Assembly (NCBI GenBank): GCA_965219165.1
Contig: CBDCMW010000002.1
Coordinates: 1 to 64,000 of the forward strand
Source: Aldehydirespirator sp965219165
GTDB taxonomy: Bacteria; Actinomycetota; Acidimicrobiia; Acidimicrobiales; Aldehydirespiratoraceae
Direction of reading: 5' to 3'
Length of the DNA stretch: 64,000 nt
Part shown: positions 51,608-60,358 of the stretch, in pieces
How the letters are laid out: every line of letters starts with the position of its first letter
Position numbering within the stretch: position 1 is the stretch's first letter
Translations under genes and position numbers: made by a program
The notes under the pieces: generated by a model
Seen by the model: the letters and a program-made list of their open reading frames with translations, nothing else
What the model was told of the DNA's origin: nothing
Databases searched by the model: none

Positions 51608-52240
51608 CTACTCCGTCCCTGGGTGCAAGATTCTTCCGACCTCGTTCCACGCATCCCTGAACCCGCTCGTGTGCGCGAATCGCCAACTTCCCGCACGGCG
51701 CAAAGCCCGTAGTCGTCCGACTCTGCCTGCCGTTCGCAAGACCACAACGAATCGCTGCCGGACCAAACTCCGTCCTCTAGCCGCGAATGTCATCTGAACG
51801 AACGCAGTCTCATAGGCGCAGAAGATGGCGAACGCGTACACGCCCATCAGCGCAACAGGGGTCAGCCACAACGGCAGGAGGAACTCGCGCAACAGCAGTC
51901 CGTGGTCAAGGTCTGCCCAATCGTTTAGCACACGCCGAATGGCCCATCCCACTGCCGAGATGCTGAACCCGATGAGGTAGAGGTTCGCCAAGGTGGATGC
52001 CGGGGTGGGCCGCTCGGTGCCCGCTGACCAGGCTGAGATGATGCTGGCAAGACCCGCGAGCGCCTGCGCAGGAATTTCAATCCACAGAGGGAACGACGCT
52101 AGGTCAGCGACGAAGCCGACCACCTCAACGAGGGCAATGGGCCGGATGCTCGCCCGCCACCCAAATCCGGGCTCGTCGATGGCGTCGTCAAACTTGAATA
52201 GGAGTCCGATTCCGCCGAGCACTAGCCATAGGGCTGGTTT
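51608..52240 (-). pseudogene. multi-pass membrane protein truncated by an IS remnant
   Basis: About 210 residues with at least four hydrophobic segments (PALWLVLGGIGLLF; ALVEVVGFVADLASF; LANLYLIGFSISAVGW; LLPLWLTPVALMGVYAFAIF) and a basic C-terminus. The 5' end is lost where the IS3-type sequence begins near 52240. Family unknown. Confidence 0.6.
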
Positions 52241-52671
52241 GGAGCTGACCCGGTTTGGTTGACACCCTGATCCTGGGATCCTTGGAGGGTCCAGAGGGGA
52301 GTCAATCATGGGAGGACGCACTCGTGCGCCGTATCCGTCTGAGTACAAGGCCGAGCTGGTCCGGTTGGTCCGTGAGGAGGGCCGGTCGCCGTCGGAGCTC
52401 GCTCGCGAGTTCGAGCCGTCGGCGCAGTCGATCATGAACTGGGTCGCGCAGGCTGAGATCGATGACGGCAAGCGCGGCGGGGTGACGACTGATGAGGAGG
52501 CCGTTCATCGAGGCGGAGAAGGCCAACTTCTCGATCAAGCAGATGTTGCTTCGACCGGTTGAGTCCGCCCAATATCGGTCTATCCGCTACAGCGAGCGCC
52601 TCGCCGCGAACGCCGCGGTCAGCTCGGTGGGGACCCGACAACGCGCTGGCCGAGACGATCATCGGGCTCTA
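52241..52671 (+). mobile_element. internally deleted IS3-family element
   Basis: ATG 52308 begins an IS3 orfA (GGRTRAPYPSEYKAELVRLV; PSELAREFEPSAQSIMNW). The reading soon joins the last part of orfB (QYRSIRYSERLAANAAVSSV) and ends in a stop at about 52671. Most of orfB, with the DDE residues, is missing. The orfB piece is almost the same as the one at 33.3 kb on the other strand, so both come from the same IS type. Confidence 0.75.
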
Positions 52672-52704
52672 AGGTCCGTGAGGGCGAGCGGGTCGGCACG
52701 AGAT

Positions 52705-53193
52705 TCAGCGGGCCGGAACAAGGCCGCGAGTGGCAGCTGCCCAAGCAACTGTCGCCCCCGCGCCAGCTACGAGGTAGGGACCCAGCGGCCGGCTGGCCCG
52801 CATGCCGTGTCGAGACAGAACGACCAGCGCCTCGGGCAAGGCCAGCACGAACCCTGCCGCTAGGCCCAACAGCGCGATCTGCCAGCCCCACCACCCGCAC
52901 AGCAGGCCGTTCAGCACGCTGAGGCGGACATCGCCGAAGCCCATCGACGGTGGATGGACGAAGTGGACCGCGGCCAGCAGCGCCCCGCATGCTGCGGACC
53001 CCAGCGCCGCGCCGACGAGGCCAGACGGATCAGCGTCCACTACTGACGGCGCTGCGAACAGCAGCCAAACGGCCCCTGCGACGGGCCAGATGAGGCGCGT
53101 CGGGAGTATCCCGGTGCGATAGTCGGTCACAGCCAGCCAAATGCCCGCAGCCAGCCAGACGGCGACCGCGGTCAGAACGAGCATCTCGGGCAT
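52705..53193 (-). CDS. prepilin peptidase, TadV/CpaA type
   Basis: 162 residues, six hydrophobic segments. The two catalytic Asp residues of the A24 aspartic peptidase family are present in AVTDYRTGILPTRLIW and MGFGDVRLSVLNG (GxGD). It cleaves the leader of Flp pilin and TadE/F pseudopilins. ATG 53193 is chosen. It is divergent from the cpaB-like gene and belongs to the Tad locus. Confidence 0.88.
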   Translation of the reverse strand: MPEMLVLTAVAVWLAAGIWLAVTDYRTGILPTRLIWPVAGAVWLLFAAPSVVDADPSGLVGAALGSAACGALLAAVHFVHPPSMGFGDVRLSVLNGLLCGWWGWQIALLGLAAGFVLALPEALVVLSRHGMRASRPLGPYLVAGAGATVAWAAATRGLVPAR

Positions 53194-53339
53194 GCCCACC
53201 GCGAGGACGATATTCCGGGGACGTTCTACCCAGACATATCTAGTGTAGGCATTCGCAAGAAACTCTTTCAGTATGTATATATTCTCACACTGCTCCCGGC
53301 GTATGCCGGCGTGTGACATACGGACACCGCAAGGAACAG

Positions 53340-54125
53340 ATGTCAAATCCTCCCCCGTCCAGAGAGCGCGCGCCGACGGCGCCCCGAGGCCAAGGGCGTC
53401 AGGTGGCGTTCTCTGGAACCCAGGAGCGGCGGCGGGGCGGGGTCTTCCTGCTCGGCTTGGTGTTGGTGCTCGGGGCCGGGTTGGGCTTCTGGTTCATCTT
53501 CCAGAGCATCGACGAGCGCTCCGAATATCTGATGGCGGCTCGAACCATCGAGCGCTGGGAGGTGGCTCGGGCGGAGGACTTCACCGTCGTCGAGGCGAAC
53601 GTGGGGTCGGCTTCGGCTCTCACCTCTGACCGGCTCGGCGCGGTGCAGGGCAAATGGGCGACCGGCCGGATTCCGGTCGGGACGATCATCGTCGAAGGCC
53701 TGTTCGAGACGCCTCCCCTGTCAGCCGAGTCCGAAACGGAGAAAGTGCTCATCCAGGTCCGCCTGCCCGCCGCGGATGCGCCCTTCGGTACTCTCGCTGC
53801 GGGCGACACGGTCGCCCTGCTCGGCCGGGAGTCTTCCGACTTGCAGGGCCAACCCTCCGCTCTCGGTCTGATCGGCGTGCTTCAGATTGAGTTCGTGTCA
53901 GGCGATGACATCTACTACGTCGTCACCCCCGAGGAGGCCCTGGACGTCAAGAGCAGTGTCGACCGGTACATGGCCGCATCGGACCGCACCATATTGAAAC
54001 TGGGCTTCGACCTGACAGCTGGGGACTTGGCGGAGGCGTTGGAGCAGCAGGCTGTTGTTCCACCTGCTCTTACCTACACCGAGACTGAAGTGGGGTCAGG
54101 CTTCGAGCCTGTCGAGGACCAATGA
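53340..54125 (+). CDS. CpaB/RcpC-like pilus assembly protein
   Basis: 261 residues from ATG 53340 (AAGGAAC upstream). One membrane helix (GGVFLLGLVLVLGAGLGFWF) is followed by a SAF domain (ARTIERWEVARAEDFTVVEA, GRIPVGTIIVEGLF) and a further domain (VLIQVRLPAADAPFGTLAAG). CpaB helps Flp pilus assembly at the cell envelope. First gene of the rightward Tad operon. Confidence 0.8.
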   Translation: MSNPPPSRERAPTAPRGQGRQVAFSGTQERRRGGVFLLGLVLVLGAGLGFWFIFQSIDERSEYLMAARTIERWEVARAEDFTVVEANVGSASALTSDRLGAVQGKWATGRIPVGTIIVEGLFETPPLSAESETEKVLIQVRLPAADAPFGTLAAGDTVALLGRESSDLQGQPSALGLIGVLQIEFVSGDDIYYVVTPEEALDVKSSVDRYMAASDRTILKLGFDLTAGDLAEALEQQAVVPPALTYTETEVGSGFEPVEDQ

Positions 54126-54180
54126 GGACTGTGGTCTCCCCGAGCAGCCGTCGAGCGCCCGACCAGATTCGGCCGGCCCC

Positions 54181-55677
54181 GTGCTGACCGTCTACAGCAC
54201 CAACGGTTCGCCCGGAGCCTCCACCACGGCCATGCACCTGGCCGCCCACTGGGCCTCGACGGGTCGCGAGGTCCTGCTCATCGAGGCGGACCCCGCCGGG
54301 GGCATGCTGAGCCACAATCTGGGGATCCAGTTCACGCCCGGGTCGGCGTCGTTCGTCGCCTCGGGCCTGCCGGTGCTCAGCAGCCATCTGATCGAACACG
54401 CCCAGGATGTGCTGTTCGAGAACCTGCACGTGATGCCGGCCCCGGCCAGTCCCGCGGGCGCCCGCGGCATCTTCCGCACCTTCGCCGACAGCGCCGAGGA
54501 CCTCTGGACGATCTCTGAGAGCGACCTGGCGGTGATCATCGACGGGGGGCGGATCACCGCCGACACCGCAGCCTCGGAGCTGACGACCAGGGCAGCCGGA
54601 GTGGTCGTGGTATGCCGCAACAACAGCCAGTTCTCGAGCCTGGAGCATCTCAAGGACGTGCTGGCCGCCGGTCCCGACGACGACGGCCCCCAGGGCTGCG
54701 CGGTCACCATCGGCAAGTCCCCCATGGAAGACGAGGAATGGCGCGCGAGCTACGGCCTTGCCTTCTGCGGCACCATCGAACTCGTCGCCGACATGACCGC
54801 GGACCTCTCCCCCTACTTGAACCGCAACAAGCGCAAGTCCAAGAAGTGGTGGCACAGCCTGGCGCAAGTCGGAGAGAAGCTGTACCAGTACGCGCAGCCG
54901 CCCGCGTCGGACCCCTCCCGCCGGCTCCGTCCCGCGGCGCAGACCCCCTCGCCCAGGACGGAGCTTGCGGGCGACGTAGATCACGGCGCCAACCAGGCCG
55001 CTACCGGCTCACAGCTATCCCATGCCCAAGATCCGACGGACCACGGACAGCCTCCGATGGCGCCATCGGAACCCATGCCGGGCCCTGCGTCGCTGATGGC
55101 GCCCGCTGCCGGGGCGGACTCTGGGCAGCCCCATTACCCCCACTACCTGCCACCGAGCCCCGAGCCTCAGCCGGGCCTTTGGCAGTCCCATCACCTGCCA
55201 CCCTCCGCGGGACCCGAGGGCTACGTGCCCTACACGCCGCCGGCCCACGAGCAACCCCACCCGGCCTACGAGCAACCCCACCCGTCGCCCGGGCACGAAC
55301 AACCCCACCCGGCCTACGAGCAACCCCAGCCGTCGCCCGGGCACGAACAACCCCACCCGGCCTACGAACAGCCCCAGCCCGGGGCCTTCGAGGCCTATGG
55401 ACCGGCACAGCAGCCGACACCCGCCTATGAGCAGCCTGCCGCTGGACTTGAACCCCCGTCTCGGGCGCCGTCGCATGAGCGGGCACCGGCGTTGTCCGCG
55501 GAGGAGTGGAGCGCTGGAGCCGGGCAGCCGGTGGCTGCGGGGGTTGAGTCCGGCCCGAAGCCGGATATGGAGCCCACCGGTTCGTTCCGGGAGTGGGCGG
55601 TCAAGCTGCACGGCGCCAACGCGGGGGACACGGCAGCTCAGAACCGGAGCGGTGAGGGATTTGGTCCCGCGGTTTGA
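54181..55677 (+). CDS. CpaE/TadZ-like P-loop protein with Pro-rich tail
   Basis: 498 residues from GTG 54181. The MinD-like domain starts LTVYSTNGSPGASTTAMHLA; the P-loop lacks the usual Lys (GSPGAST), so ATP use is doubtful. Later features are VLLIEADPAGGML and AAGVVVVCRNNSQFSSLEHL. From about residue 250 the protein is Pro/Gln/His/Glu-rich with repeated HEQPHPAYEQP units (DNA 55246-55390). TadZ/CpaE positions the pilus machine at the pole. Its stop overlaps the ATG of the ATPase gene (TGATG). Confidence 0.8.
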   Translation: MLTVYSTNGSPGASTTAMHLAAHWASTGREVLLIEADPAGGMLSHNLGIQFTPGSASFVASGLPVLSSHLIEHAQDVLFENLHVMPAPASPAGARGIFRTFADSAEDLWTISESDLAVIIDGGRITADTAASELTTRAAGVVVVCRNNSQFSSLEHLKDVLAAGPDDDGPQGCAVTIGKSPMEDEEWRASYGLAFCGTIELVADMTADLSPYLNRNKRKSKKWWHSLAQVGEKLYQYAQPPASDPSRRLRPAAQTPSPRTELAGDVDHGANQAATGSQLSHAQDPTDHGQPPMAPSEPMPGPASLMAPAAGADSGQPHYPHYLPPSPEPQPGLWQSHHLPPSAGPEGYVPYTPPAHEQPHPAYEQPHPSPGHEQPHPAYEQPQPSPGHEQPHPAYEQPQPGAFEAYGPAQQPTPAYEQPAAGLEPPSRAPSHERAPALSAEEWSAGAGQPVAAGVESGPKPDMEPTGSFREWAVKLHGANAGDTAAQNRSGEGFGPAV

Positions 55678-57398
55678 TGGCTGAGACGAGTCCGGGTCTA
55701 GAGCTATTCCAGCGGTCGTACGACAGGCTGCTGAGCCAGTTCCTGGAGCTGGAGCGCCAGCAGTTGCCTGCCGATGTCGTCGACAGGCAGCTCATGGACA
55801 TCGCCGAGGGAATCGTCCGCGAGCACAACACTTCGGCTTTGATCGCCGGGCGGCGCACGCTCTCCGACGAGGAGGAGCGCGAGTTCCGGTCCAACGTGCG
55901 GGGCCTGATGGGGGGCGGCGCCCTGGTGCCTCTGCTGGAGCGGGCCGACGTGGAGAACATCCACATCCTCGGTCACGACAACGTGATCCTGTCGTTGGCC
56001 GACGGGCGTCGCATCCCGGGGCCTGCGTTGGCGGGCAGCGAGCAGGAGCTGGTCATGATGATCCGCCACCTCGCGGCAACCGCGGGCCACACCTCGCGGC
56101 GATTCGACACCGCGGCGCCGATCCTCGACCTGAGGCTGGCCTCGGGGCACCGGCTGTTCGCGGTGACCGCGGTGGCCGAGAGGACCTCGATCGTGATCCG
56201 CCGCCACCGGATGCTGCAGTCCTCGCTGGAGCAGCTCGAGCACAAGGGCACCGTCACTCCCCAGATGACCGCGGTGCTGCGGGCCGCGGTGCGTCCTCCC
56301 AGCCCGGCGAACATGCTGGTGGTCGGGGGCACGGGCGCGGGCAAGACGACCCTGCTGCGCTCGCTGCTGGCCGAGGTCCCCCAGTCCGAGCTCATCGTCA
56401 CCATCGAGGACACCCTCGAGCTGCATCTGCGGTCCTCGGGCCTGCACGAGCGCACGCTGGCGCTGGAGACCCGCACCTCCAACACCGAGGGCCTGGGCGA
56501 GATCTCCATGTACGACCTGTGCAAGGCCGCGCTGCGGATGTCGCCGGACCGGGTGATCGTGGGCGAGGTGCGCGGCGGCGAAGTGATGCAGCTCCTGCAG
56601 GCGATGGGCATCGGCAACGACGGCTCGCTGGGCACCATCCACGCGGGCAGCACCAGAGCCGCCATCAACAAGATGCTGATCTACGCGCAGCGCTCGCCGG
56701 ACTCGCCCACCCCCGACTCGGTGCTGCGCGAGATCGCAGAGGTGCTGCACCTGCTGGTGTACATCAAGAAGCTGCCCGACGGGCGGCGGGCCATCACCTC
56801 CATCCGCGAGATCATCGAGCACGAGGAGGGCCAAGTCGTCACCTCCGAGGTGTTCGCTCCGGGCCCCGACGGCACCGGCGTGTACGTCAAGCCCTTCAAG
56901 CCCGACGGCGAGCCGCTCGCCCGGCTCATGGCCGCCGGGTTCGACCCCGCCGCGCTGGGCGAACCCTACCGCCGGCGTCCTTCCGGGCCCGAGGCCCGTC
57001 CCCCATCCCGTCACCCGCAGCCGCAACCCGCACCAGCCCAGCGGACCCCGCCACAACCCCCACCAGCCCGGCAAGCACCGCCAACCCAACCTCGACCGCA
57101 GCCCCAGCCAACCCAACCTCGACCGCAGCCCCAGCCAACCCAACCTCGACCGCAGCCCCAGCCGTATCCCCAGCCCTCCGGCGCGCCTGTCGGGCGCCAC
57201 TCCGGGACGCCGCTGCTGGTCGCGCAGGGTCCGGCCGCTCCCACGTCTTCCACGCCCGCGGAGGTGCCGTCAGCCGCGCAGCTTCAACGGGCGGCGGCGC
57301 CTGCGGGTGAGACTAACCCGGGCGGCAGAGTGCGTCCGGCCGCCGCGGACGGGGCTGCAAGGGCCTCCGGCCCGTCGCCAGCCGACCGCGCCGGTTAG
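55677..57398 (+). CDS. Tad secretion ATPase, CpaF/TadA
   Basis: 573 residues. The N-terminal domain (SYDRLLSQFLELERQQLPAD) precedes the secretion ATPase core: Walker A VVGGTGAGKTTLLRSLL near residue 218, Asp box TIEDTLEL, Walker B RVIVGEVRGGEVMQLLQAMG and His box GTIHAGSTRAAI. After residue 430 comes a long Pro/Gln/Arg tail with three exact 27-bp repeats. It powers Flp pilus extrusion (and perhaps retraction) at the inner face of the membrane with TadB/TadC. Confidence 0.93.
   Translation: MAETSPGLELFQRSYDRLLSQFLELERQQLPADVVDRQLMDIAEGIVREHNTSALIAGRRTLSDEEEREFRSNVRGLMGGGALVPLLERADVENIHILGHDNVILSLADGRRIPGPALAGSEQELVMMIRHLAATAGHTSRRFDTAAPILDLRLASGHRLFAVTAVAERTSIVIRRHRMLQSSLEQLEHKGTVTPQMTAVLRAAVRPPSPANMLVVGGTGAGKTTLLRSLLAEVPQSELIVTIEDTLELHLRSSGLHERTLALETRTSNTEGLGEISMYDLCKAALRMSPDRVIVGEVRGGEVMQLLQAMGIGNDGSLGTIHAGSTRAAINKMLIYAQRSPDSPTPDSVLREIAEVLHLLVYIKKLPDGRRAITSIREIIEHEEGQVVTSEVFAPGPDGTGVYVKPFKPDGEPLARLMAAGFDPAALGEPYRRRPSGPEARPPSRHPQPQPAPAQRTPPQPPPARQAPPTQPRPQPQPTQPRPQPQPTQPRPQPQPYPQPSGAPVGRHSGTPLLVAQGPAAPTSSTPAEVPSAAQLQRAAAPAGETNPGGRVRPAAADGAARASGPSPADRAG
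57081..57161. repeat. 27-bp tandem repeat, three exact copies
   Basis: CCAACCCAACCTCGACCGCA starts each unit (57081-57107, 57108-57134, 57135-57161). Encodes PTQPRPQPQ in the tail of the ATPase. Confidence 0.9.
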
Positions 57399-57404
57399 TC
57401 CGCG

Positions 57405-58322
57405 ATGGTCGCCCTGGCTTCCGTCCTGCTCGGCGCGCTGGCCGGCTTGGGCCTGTTCGCGATGGTTCTCGGCTCACAGGAACGGCCCGTGCACGAGAAG
57501 CTTGATCGGTTGCGCAAGTTCCGGTCCCGGGCGGCGAGCGTGGAGTTGCCGTCGTCGGCGACCGACATCCTGGTCATGGTGGGCCTCGGGGCGGCCTTGG
57601 GCTTCGGAGCCTGGTACGCCACCGGATGGCTGGTGGCCGGACTCCTCGGCCTGACGGCCGGAGTGATGGGTCCCATAATGTGGCGGGCGCCCCGCAAGCG
57701 AAGGGCGTTCACCGACGAGATCGAGGCCTACTCGCAGTGGACCGAGCAGGTCCGGGATCTGGTCGCGGCCAGCGGCTCGCTGTTCGAGGCGGTCATACTG
57801 TCGGCCGACCACGCCCCGTCGCACCTGCGCCCGCACGCTGTGCAGATGGCGTCGATCGCCCGGACCCTGGGACTGCCGCCCGCGCTGGACTGGTTCGCAG
57901 CGGAGATGGAGTCGCCCTTCGCCGACCGGCTGGTGCTGGGCATGAAGATCGCCTGGGACTCCGGGGCCCGGGTGAGCGAGGCGTTCGAGAGCACGGCCCG
58001 GTCCATGCGGGCCGAGGTGGAGATGCGGCGGCGCAACGAGGTGGCCAACGCCCGGGCGTGGACGCAGGTGGTGTCGATAGTGGGGGTCACGGTGGTGTCG
58101 GTGCTGTTCATGTTCGTGTTCAACAAGGCGTTCTTCGATCCCTTCGGCTCCGTGGTCGGCCAGGCCACCCTGCTGGCGGTGGGGGTGCTGATCTTCGGCA
58201 ACGTCTACTGGGTGCTGAAGCTGTCGGAGTCGGGGATCCCGGTGCGGCTGGTCGCATCGGACACCGAACATGCAGCCCCGGCCGTGGCCGTCGCGGCCGC
58301 GGCTGCACAAAGGGAGGAGTGA
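57405..58322 (+). CDS. tadB: Tad pilus platform protein TadB
   Basis: 305 residues, T2SS-F family. Hydrophobic segments occur near the N-terminus (SVLLGALAGLGLFAMVLG), at residues 60-90 and at the C-terminal side (VVSIVGVTVVSVLFMFVFN; ATLLAVGVLIFGNVYW). The cytoplasmic part carries SQWTEQVRDLVAASGSLFEA and ADRLVLGMKIAWDSGARVSE, the four-helix domain that contacts the ATPase. It lies 6 bases after the ATPase gene. Confidence 0.9.
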   Translation: MVALASVLLGALAGLGLFAMVLGSQERPVHEKLDRLRKFRSRAASVELPSSATDILVMVGLGAALGFGAWYATGWLVAGLLGLTAGVMGPIMWRAPRKRRAFTDEIEAYSQWTEQVRDLVAASGSLFEAVILSADHAPSHLRPHAVQMASIARTLGLPPALDWFAAEMESPFADRLVLGMKIAWDSGARVSEAFESTARSMRAEVEMRRRNEVANARAWTQVVSIVGVTVVSVLFMFVFNKAFFDPFGSVVGQATLLAVGVLIFGNVYWVLKLSESGIPVRLVASDTEHAAPAVAVAAAAAQREE

Positions 58323-58326
58323 GACC

Positions 58327-59217
58327 ATGGTGATCCTGCTGGGGGCCCTAGCCGGGCTGGGGCTGCTGCTGGTGGTTGTGGGTCTCACGCCTCGGCCCGT
58401 CCGGGCGACACTCCCGGACTCCACCGAGCCCGCGGGTCCCGCGGGCGCCGAGGACTCCGGTGCCGTGCAGGTGGCCACCCGCCGGGCAGCCAGGAGGATC
58501 CAGCAGGACCTGCACGCCAAGCCGATGCTCATGCAGGACGCCCGCATGGTGGGCCGCAGCCTCGAGACCCACGCCCTGCACAAGCTGGCCGGGCTGGTGC
58601 TCGGCGCGGCGTTGCTGGCCACCGTCTCGGTCCTCGCCAACACGCTGTTCGGGCTCGGGCTGCCCGTTCCGCTCATCGTCGCGGTCGCGCTGGTCGGCGG
58701 GCTGGGCGGCTGGTGGCTGCCCGACTCGATGCTCAAGACCGCGGCCGAGAAGGAGCGAGTCCTGTTCCAGCAGGTGACCGAGTCATGGCTGGAGCTGGTA
58801 GCCCAACTGGTGACGGCCGGCACCGACACGTTCGCGGCACTGGCGAGGGCCGCGTCCTACAGCCAGCAGCCCGGCTTCGTGGTGATACGCGACGCGCTGC
58901 GGGTGTCATCGGCCAGCGGCGAGCCCCCGTGGACGGGGCTGCGCAGGCTGGCCGACGAGCGCAGGCTCCGGTTCCTCGACCCGTTCTGCTCCGCCCTGGA
59001 GCTGGCCGGCACCACGGGCGCAGGCTCCCGCCAGGCGATCCTGGCCCAGGTGGAGGCGGCCCGCTCCAAAGCGATGCTGGAGGCCGACGCGGCCGCGGCC
59101 TCCTCGGGCGAGAAGATGGGCGCGCCCCTGGCGCTGATCGGCGGCGCCTTCATGATCCTGATGGGCTACCCGCCCCTGGCCGGCATCCTCGACACCTCCA
59201 CCCTCAGCGGCCTGTAA
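58327..59217 (+). CDS. tadC: Tad pilus platform protein TadC
   Basis: 296 residues from ATG 58327, 4 bases after tadB. Same fold as TadB: VTESWLELVAQLVTAGTDTF and FCSALELAGTTGAGSRQAIL in the cytoplasmic T2SS-F domain, then a C-terminal helix GAPLALIGGAFMILMGYPPL. TadB and TadC together form the membrane platform for pilin insertion. Confidence 0.9.
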   Translation: MVILLGALAGLGLLLVVVGLTPRPVRATLPDSTEPAGPAGAEDSGAVQVATRRAARRIQQDLHAKPMLMQDARMVGRSLETHALHKLAGLVLGAALLATVSVLANTLFGLGLPVPLIVAVALVGGLGGWWLPDSMLKTAAEKERVLFQQVTESWLELVAQLVTAGTDTFAALARAASYSQQPGFVVIRDALRVSSASGEPPWTGLRRLADERRLRFLDPFCSALELAGTTGAGSRQAILAQVEAARSKAMLEADAAAASSGEKMGAPLALIGGAFMILMGYPPLAGILDTSTLSGL

Positions 59218-59235
59218 GGCGACGAGCACCGGAGC

Positions 59236-59257
59236 GGTCGGGCGCATGGCCCCGACC
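59236..59257 (+). terminator. hairpin after tadC
   Basis: GGTCGGG (59236-59242) and CCCGACC (59251-59257) form a 7-bp stem with an 8-base loop 19 bases after the tadC stop. No T-run. Confidence 0.4.
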
Positions 59258-59311
59258 AGATCCCGCCCGCCCCCTGATGCGAGCGACATCGCCGGTTGTC
59301 GCGGTCCACAA

Positions 59312-59346
59312 TTACATGTAGAGAATGGTTTACATGTAGAGAATGG
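59312..59346 (+). promoter_or_regulatory. 18-bp direct repeat before the pilin-like gene
   Basis: TTACATGTAGAGAATGG occurs at 59312-59328 and 59330-59346. Each copy holds the palindrome ACATGT. It lies in an A/T-rich island about 75 bases before the next gene, a place for a regulator of pilin expression. Confidence 0.5.
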
Positions 59347-59421
59347 TTGCAGTGTGAGACATTCATGTGTATGTTCTCCCCGCCGAAGCCCTAAAAGACC
59401 CCCAAGAGAGGAACGTATGCC

Positions 59422-59685
59422 GTGCTAAGCGTTGCTGCGCTCACCATATTCGTACCACTTATAGCTGGAACCGCATTCCTGGCTCTGCGAGGCAGGTTCA
59501 CCGGTCTCGCAGCCGACCGGCGCGGCATCGCGCTTCAGACCGTGATCGTGATCGTGGTGCTGCTGGCCATCGCCGGCGCCGTAGCAGGAGTCCTGCTGAC
59601 ACGCGGCAACGAAGCAGTCACAGAGTTGGAGCGGACGGATATCACAATTGACTTCGGCGAGCTTGATAGACCCGGAGTTCTGTGA
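59422..59685 (+). CDS. small pilin-like membrane protein
   Basis: 87 residues from GTG 59422 (GAGGAACG upstream). Two hydrophobic segments: an N-terminal one (VAALTIFVPLIAGTAFLAL) and, after LAADRRGI, a second (ALQTVIVIVVLLAIAGAVAG). The second resembles the alpha-helical stalk of Flp-type pilins after a short basic leader ending in Gly, but the usual Glu at position +5 is absent. Its place between tadC and the TadE/G-like genes suggests it is the pilin or a pilin partner. Inference from context. Confidence 0.55.
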   Translation: MLSVAALTIFVPLIAGTAFLALRGRFTGLAADRRGIALQTVIVIVVLLAIAGAVAGVLLTRGNEAVTELERTDITIDFGELDRPGVL

Positions 59686-59884
59686 AGCGGCGGGAGGCGC
59701 TTGGGCTGCGACACGAACCCCGGTTGCCAGGAGCCACTGCAAGCCGTAGGTCTTTGTTGATCGCTGCAGGGCAACTCGGCGGCGCGCCACCGGTGTGTCG
59801 GAGGTCACAGACGTCGGTCTCCGGCAGAGTGTCGGGTTCGGAGGCATCCTCAGTAAGTCATCGTCATGGCGTTGCCGCGACGCT

Positions 59885-60358
59885 ATGTGGACTGATGGTC
59901 TAAGACGGCGCGACCAGCGGGGCGAGGCACTGCCGGTTGCCATCCTGTTCATCGGGGTGCTGTTCACCATCCTTATCGGCGTCCATGTGGTGCTCATCTC
60001 CATGGCCCGCACGGCGGTGCAGGCCGCCGCCGATTCGGCGGTGGCCGCCGCTCAGGCAGCCGGGCCGGGGAACGCCGAATGCGACGGCGATCCCGGCACC
60101 ACTGAGACCGCACGAGTCTGCGAGGGCGTCCTCGCGGCGCGCATCGCCATGGCCGCCTCGGCCGGCACCGTAGTCGAGGGCCGACCTCCCGCGGTGGTGG
60201 TCGAGCCGGAGCGGGGCGTTGTCAGGGTGGTGGTCATCGGGGGGACCATCTCGCCCGTGCTGGGAGTCCTGAAGCTCGCGGGGCTGGCCTGCGGCCCCCT
60301 CGACGACGTCCCGGCCTCAGAGCTCACCGCTGACTCCGGTGACCTATGGCGATGCTGA
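59885..60358 (+). CDS. TadE/TadG-like pseudopilin 1
   Basis: 157 residues from ATG 59885. RRRDQRGEALPVAILFIGVL has the RG-E-A pattern of TadE-type proteins before a long helix (LFTILIGVHVVLISMARTAV, QAAADSAVAAAQAAG). The secreted part contains three Cys (AECDG; RVCEG; GLACG) and a fourth at the extreme C-terminus. Pseudopilins of this kind are processed by TadV. It overlaps the next gene by 13 bases. Confidence 0.75.
   Translation: MWTDGLRRRDQRGEALPVAILFIGVLFTILIGVHVVLISMARTAVQAAADSAVAAAQAAGPGNAECDGDPGTTETARVCEGVLAARIAMAASAGTVVEGRPPAVVVEPERGVVRVVVIGGTISPVLGVLKLAGLACGPLDDVPASELTADSGDLWRC

Noticed and set aside
55704..57200. Minus-strand frame opposite the Tad ATPase
   Set aside because: Shadow frame with no recognisable domain; plus strand has all ATPase motifs.
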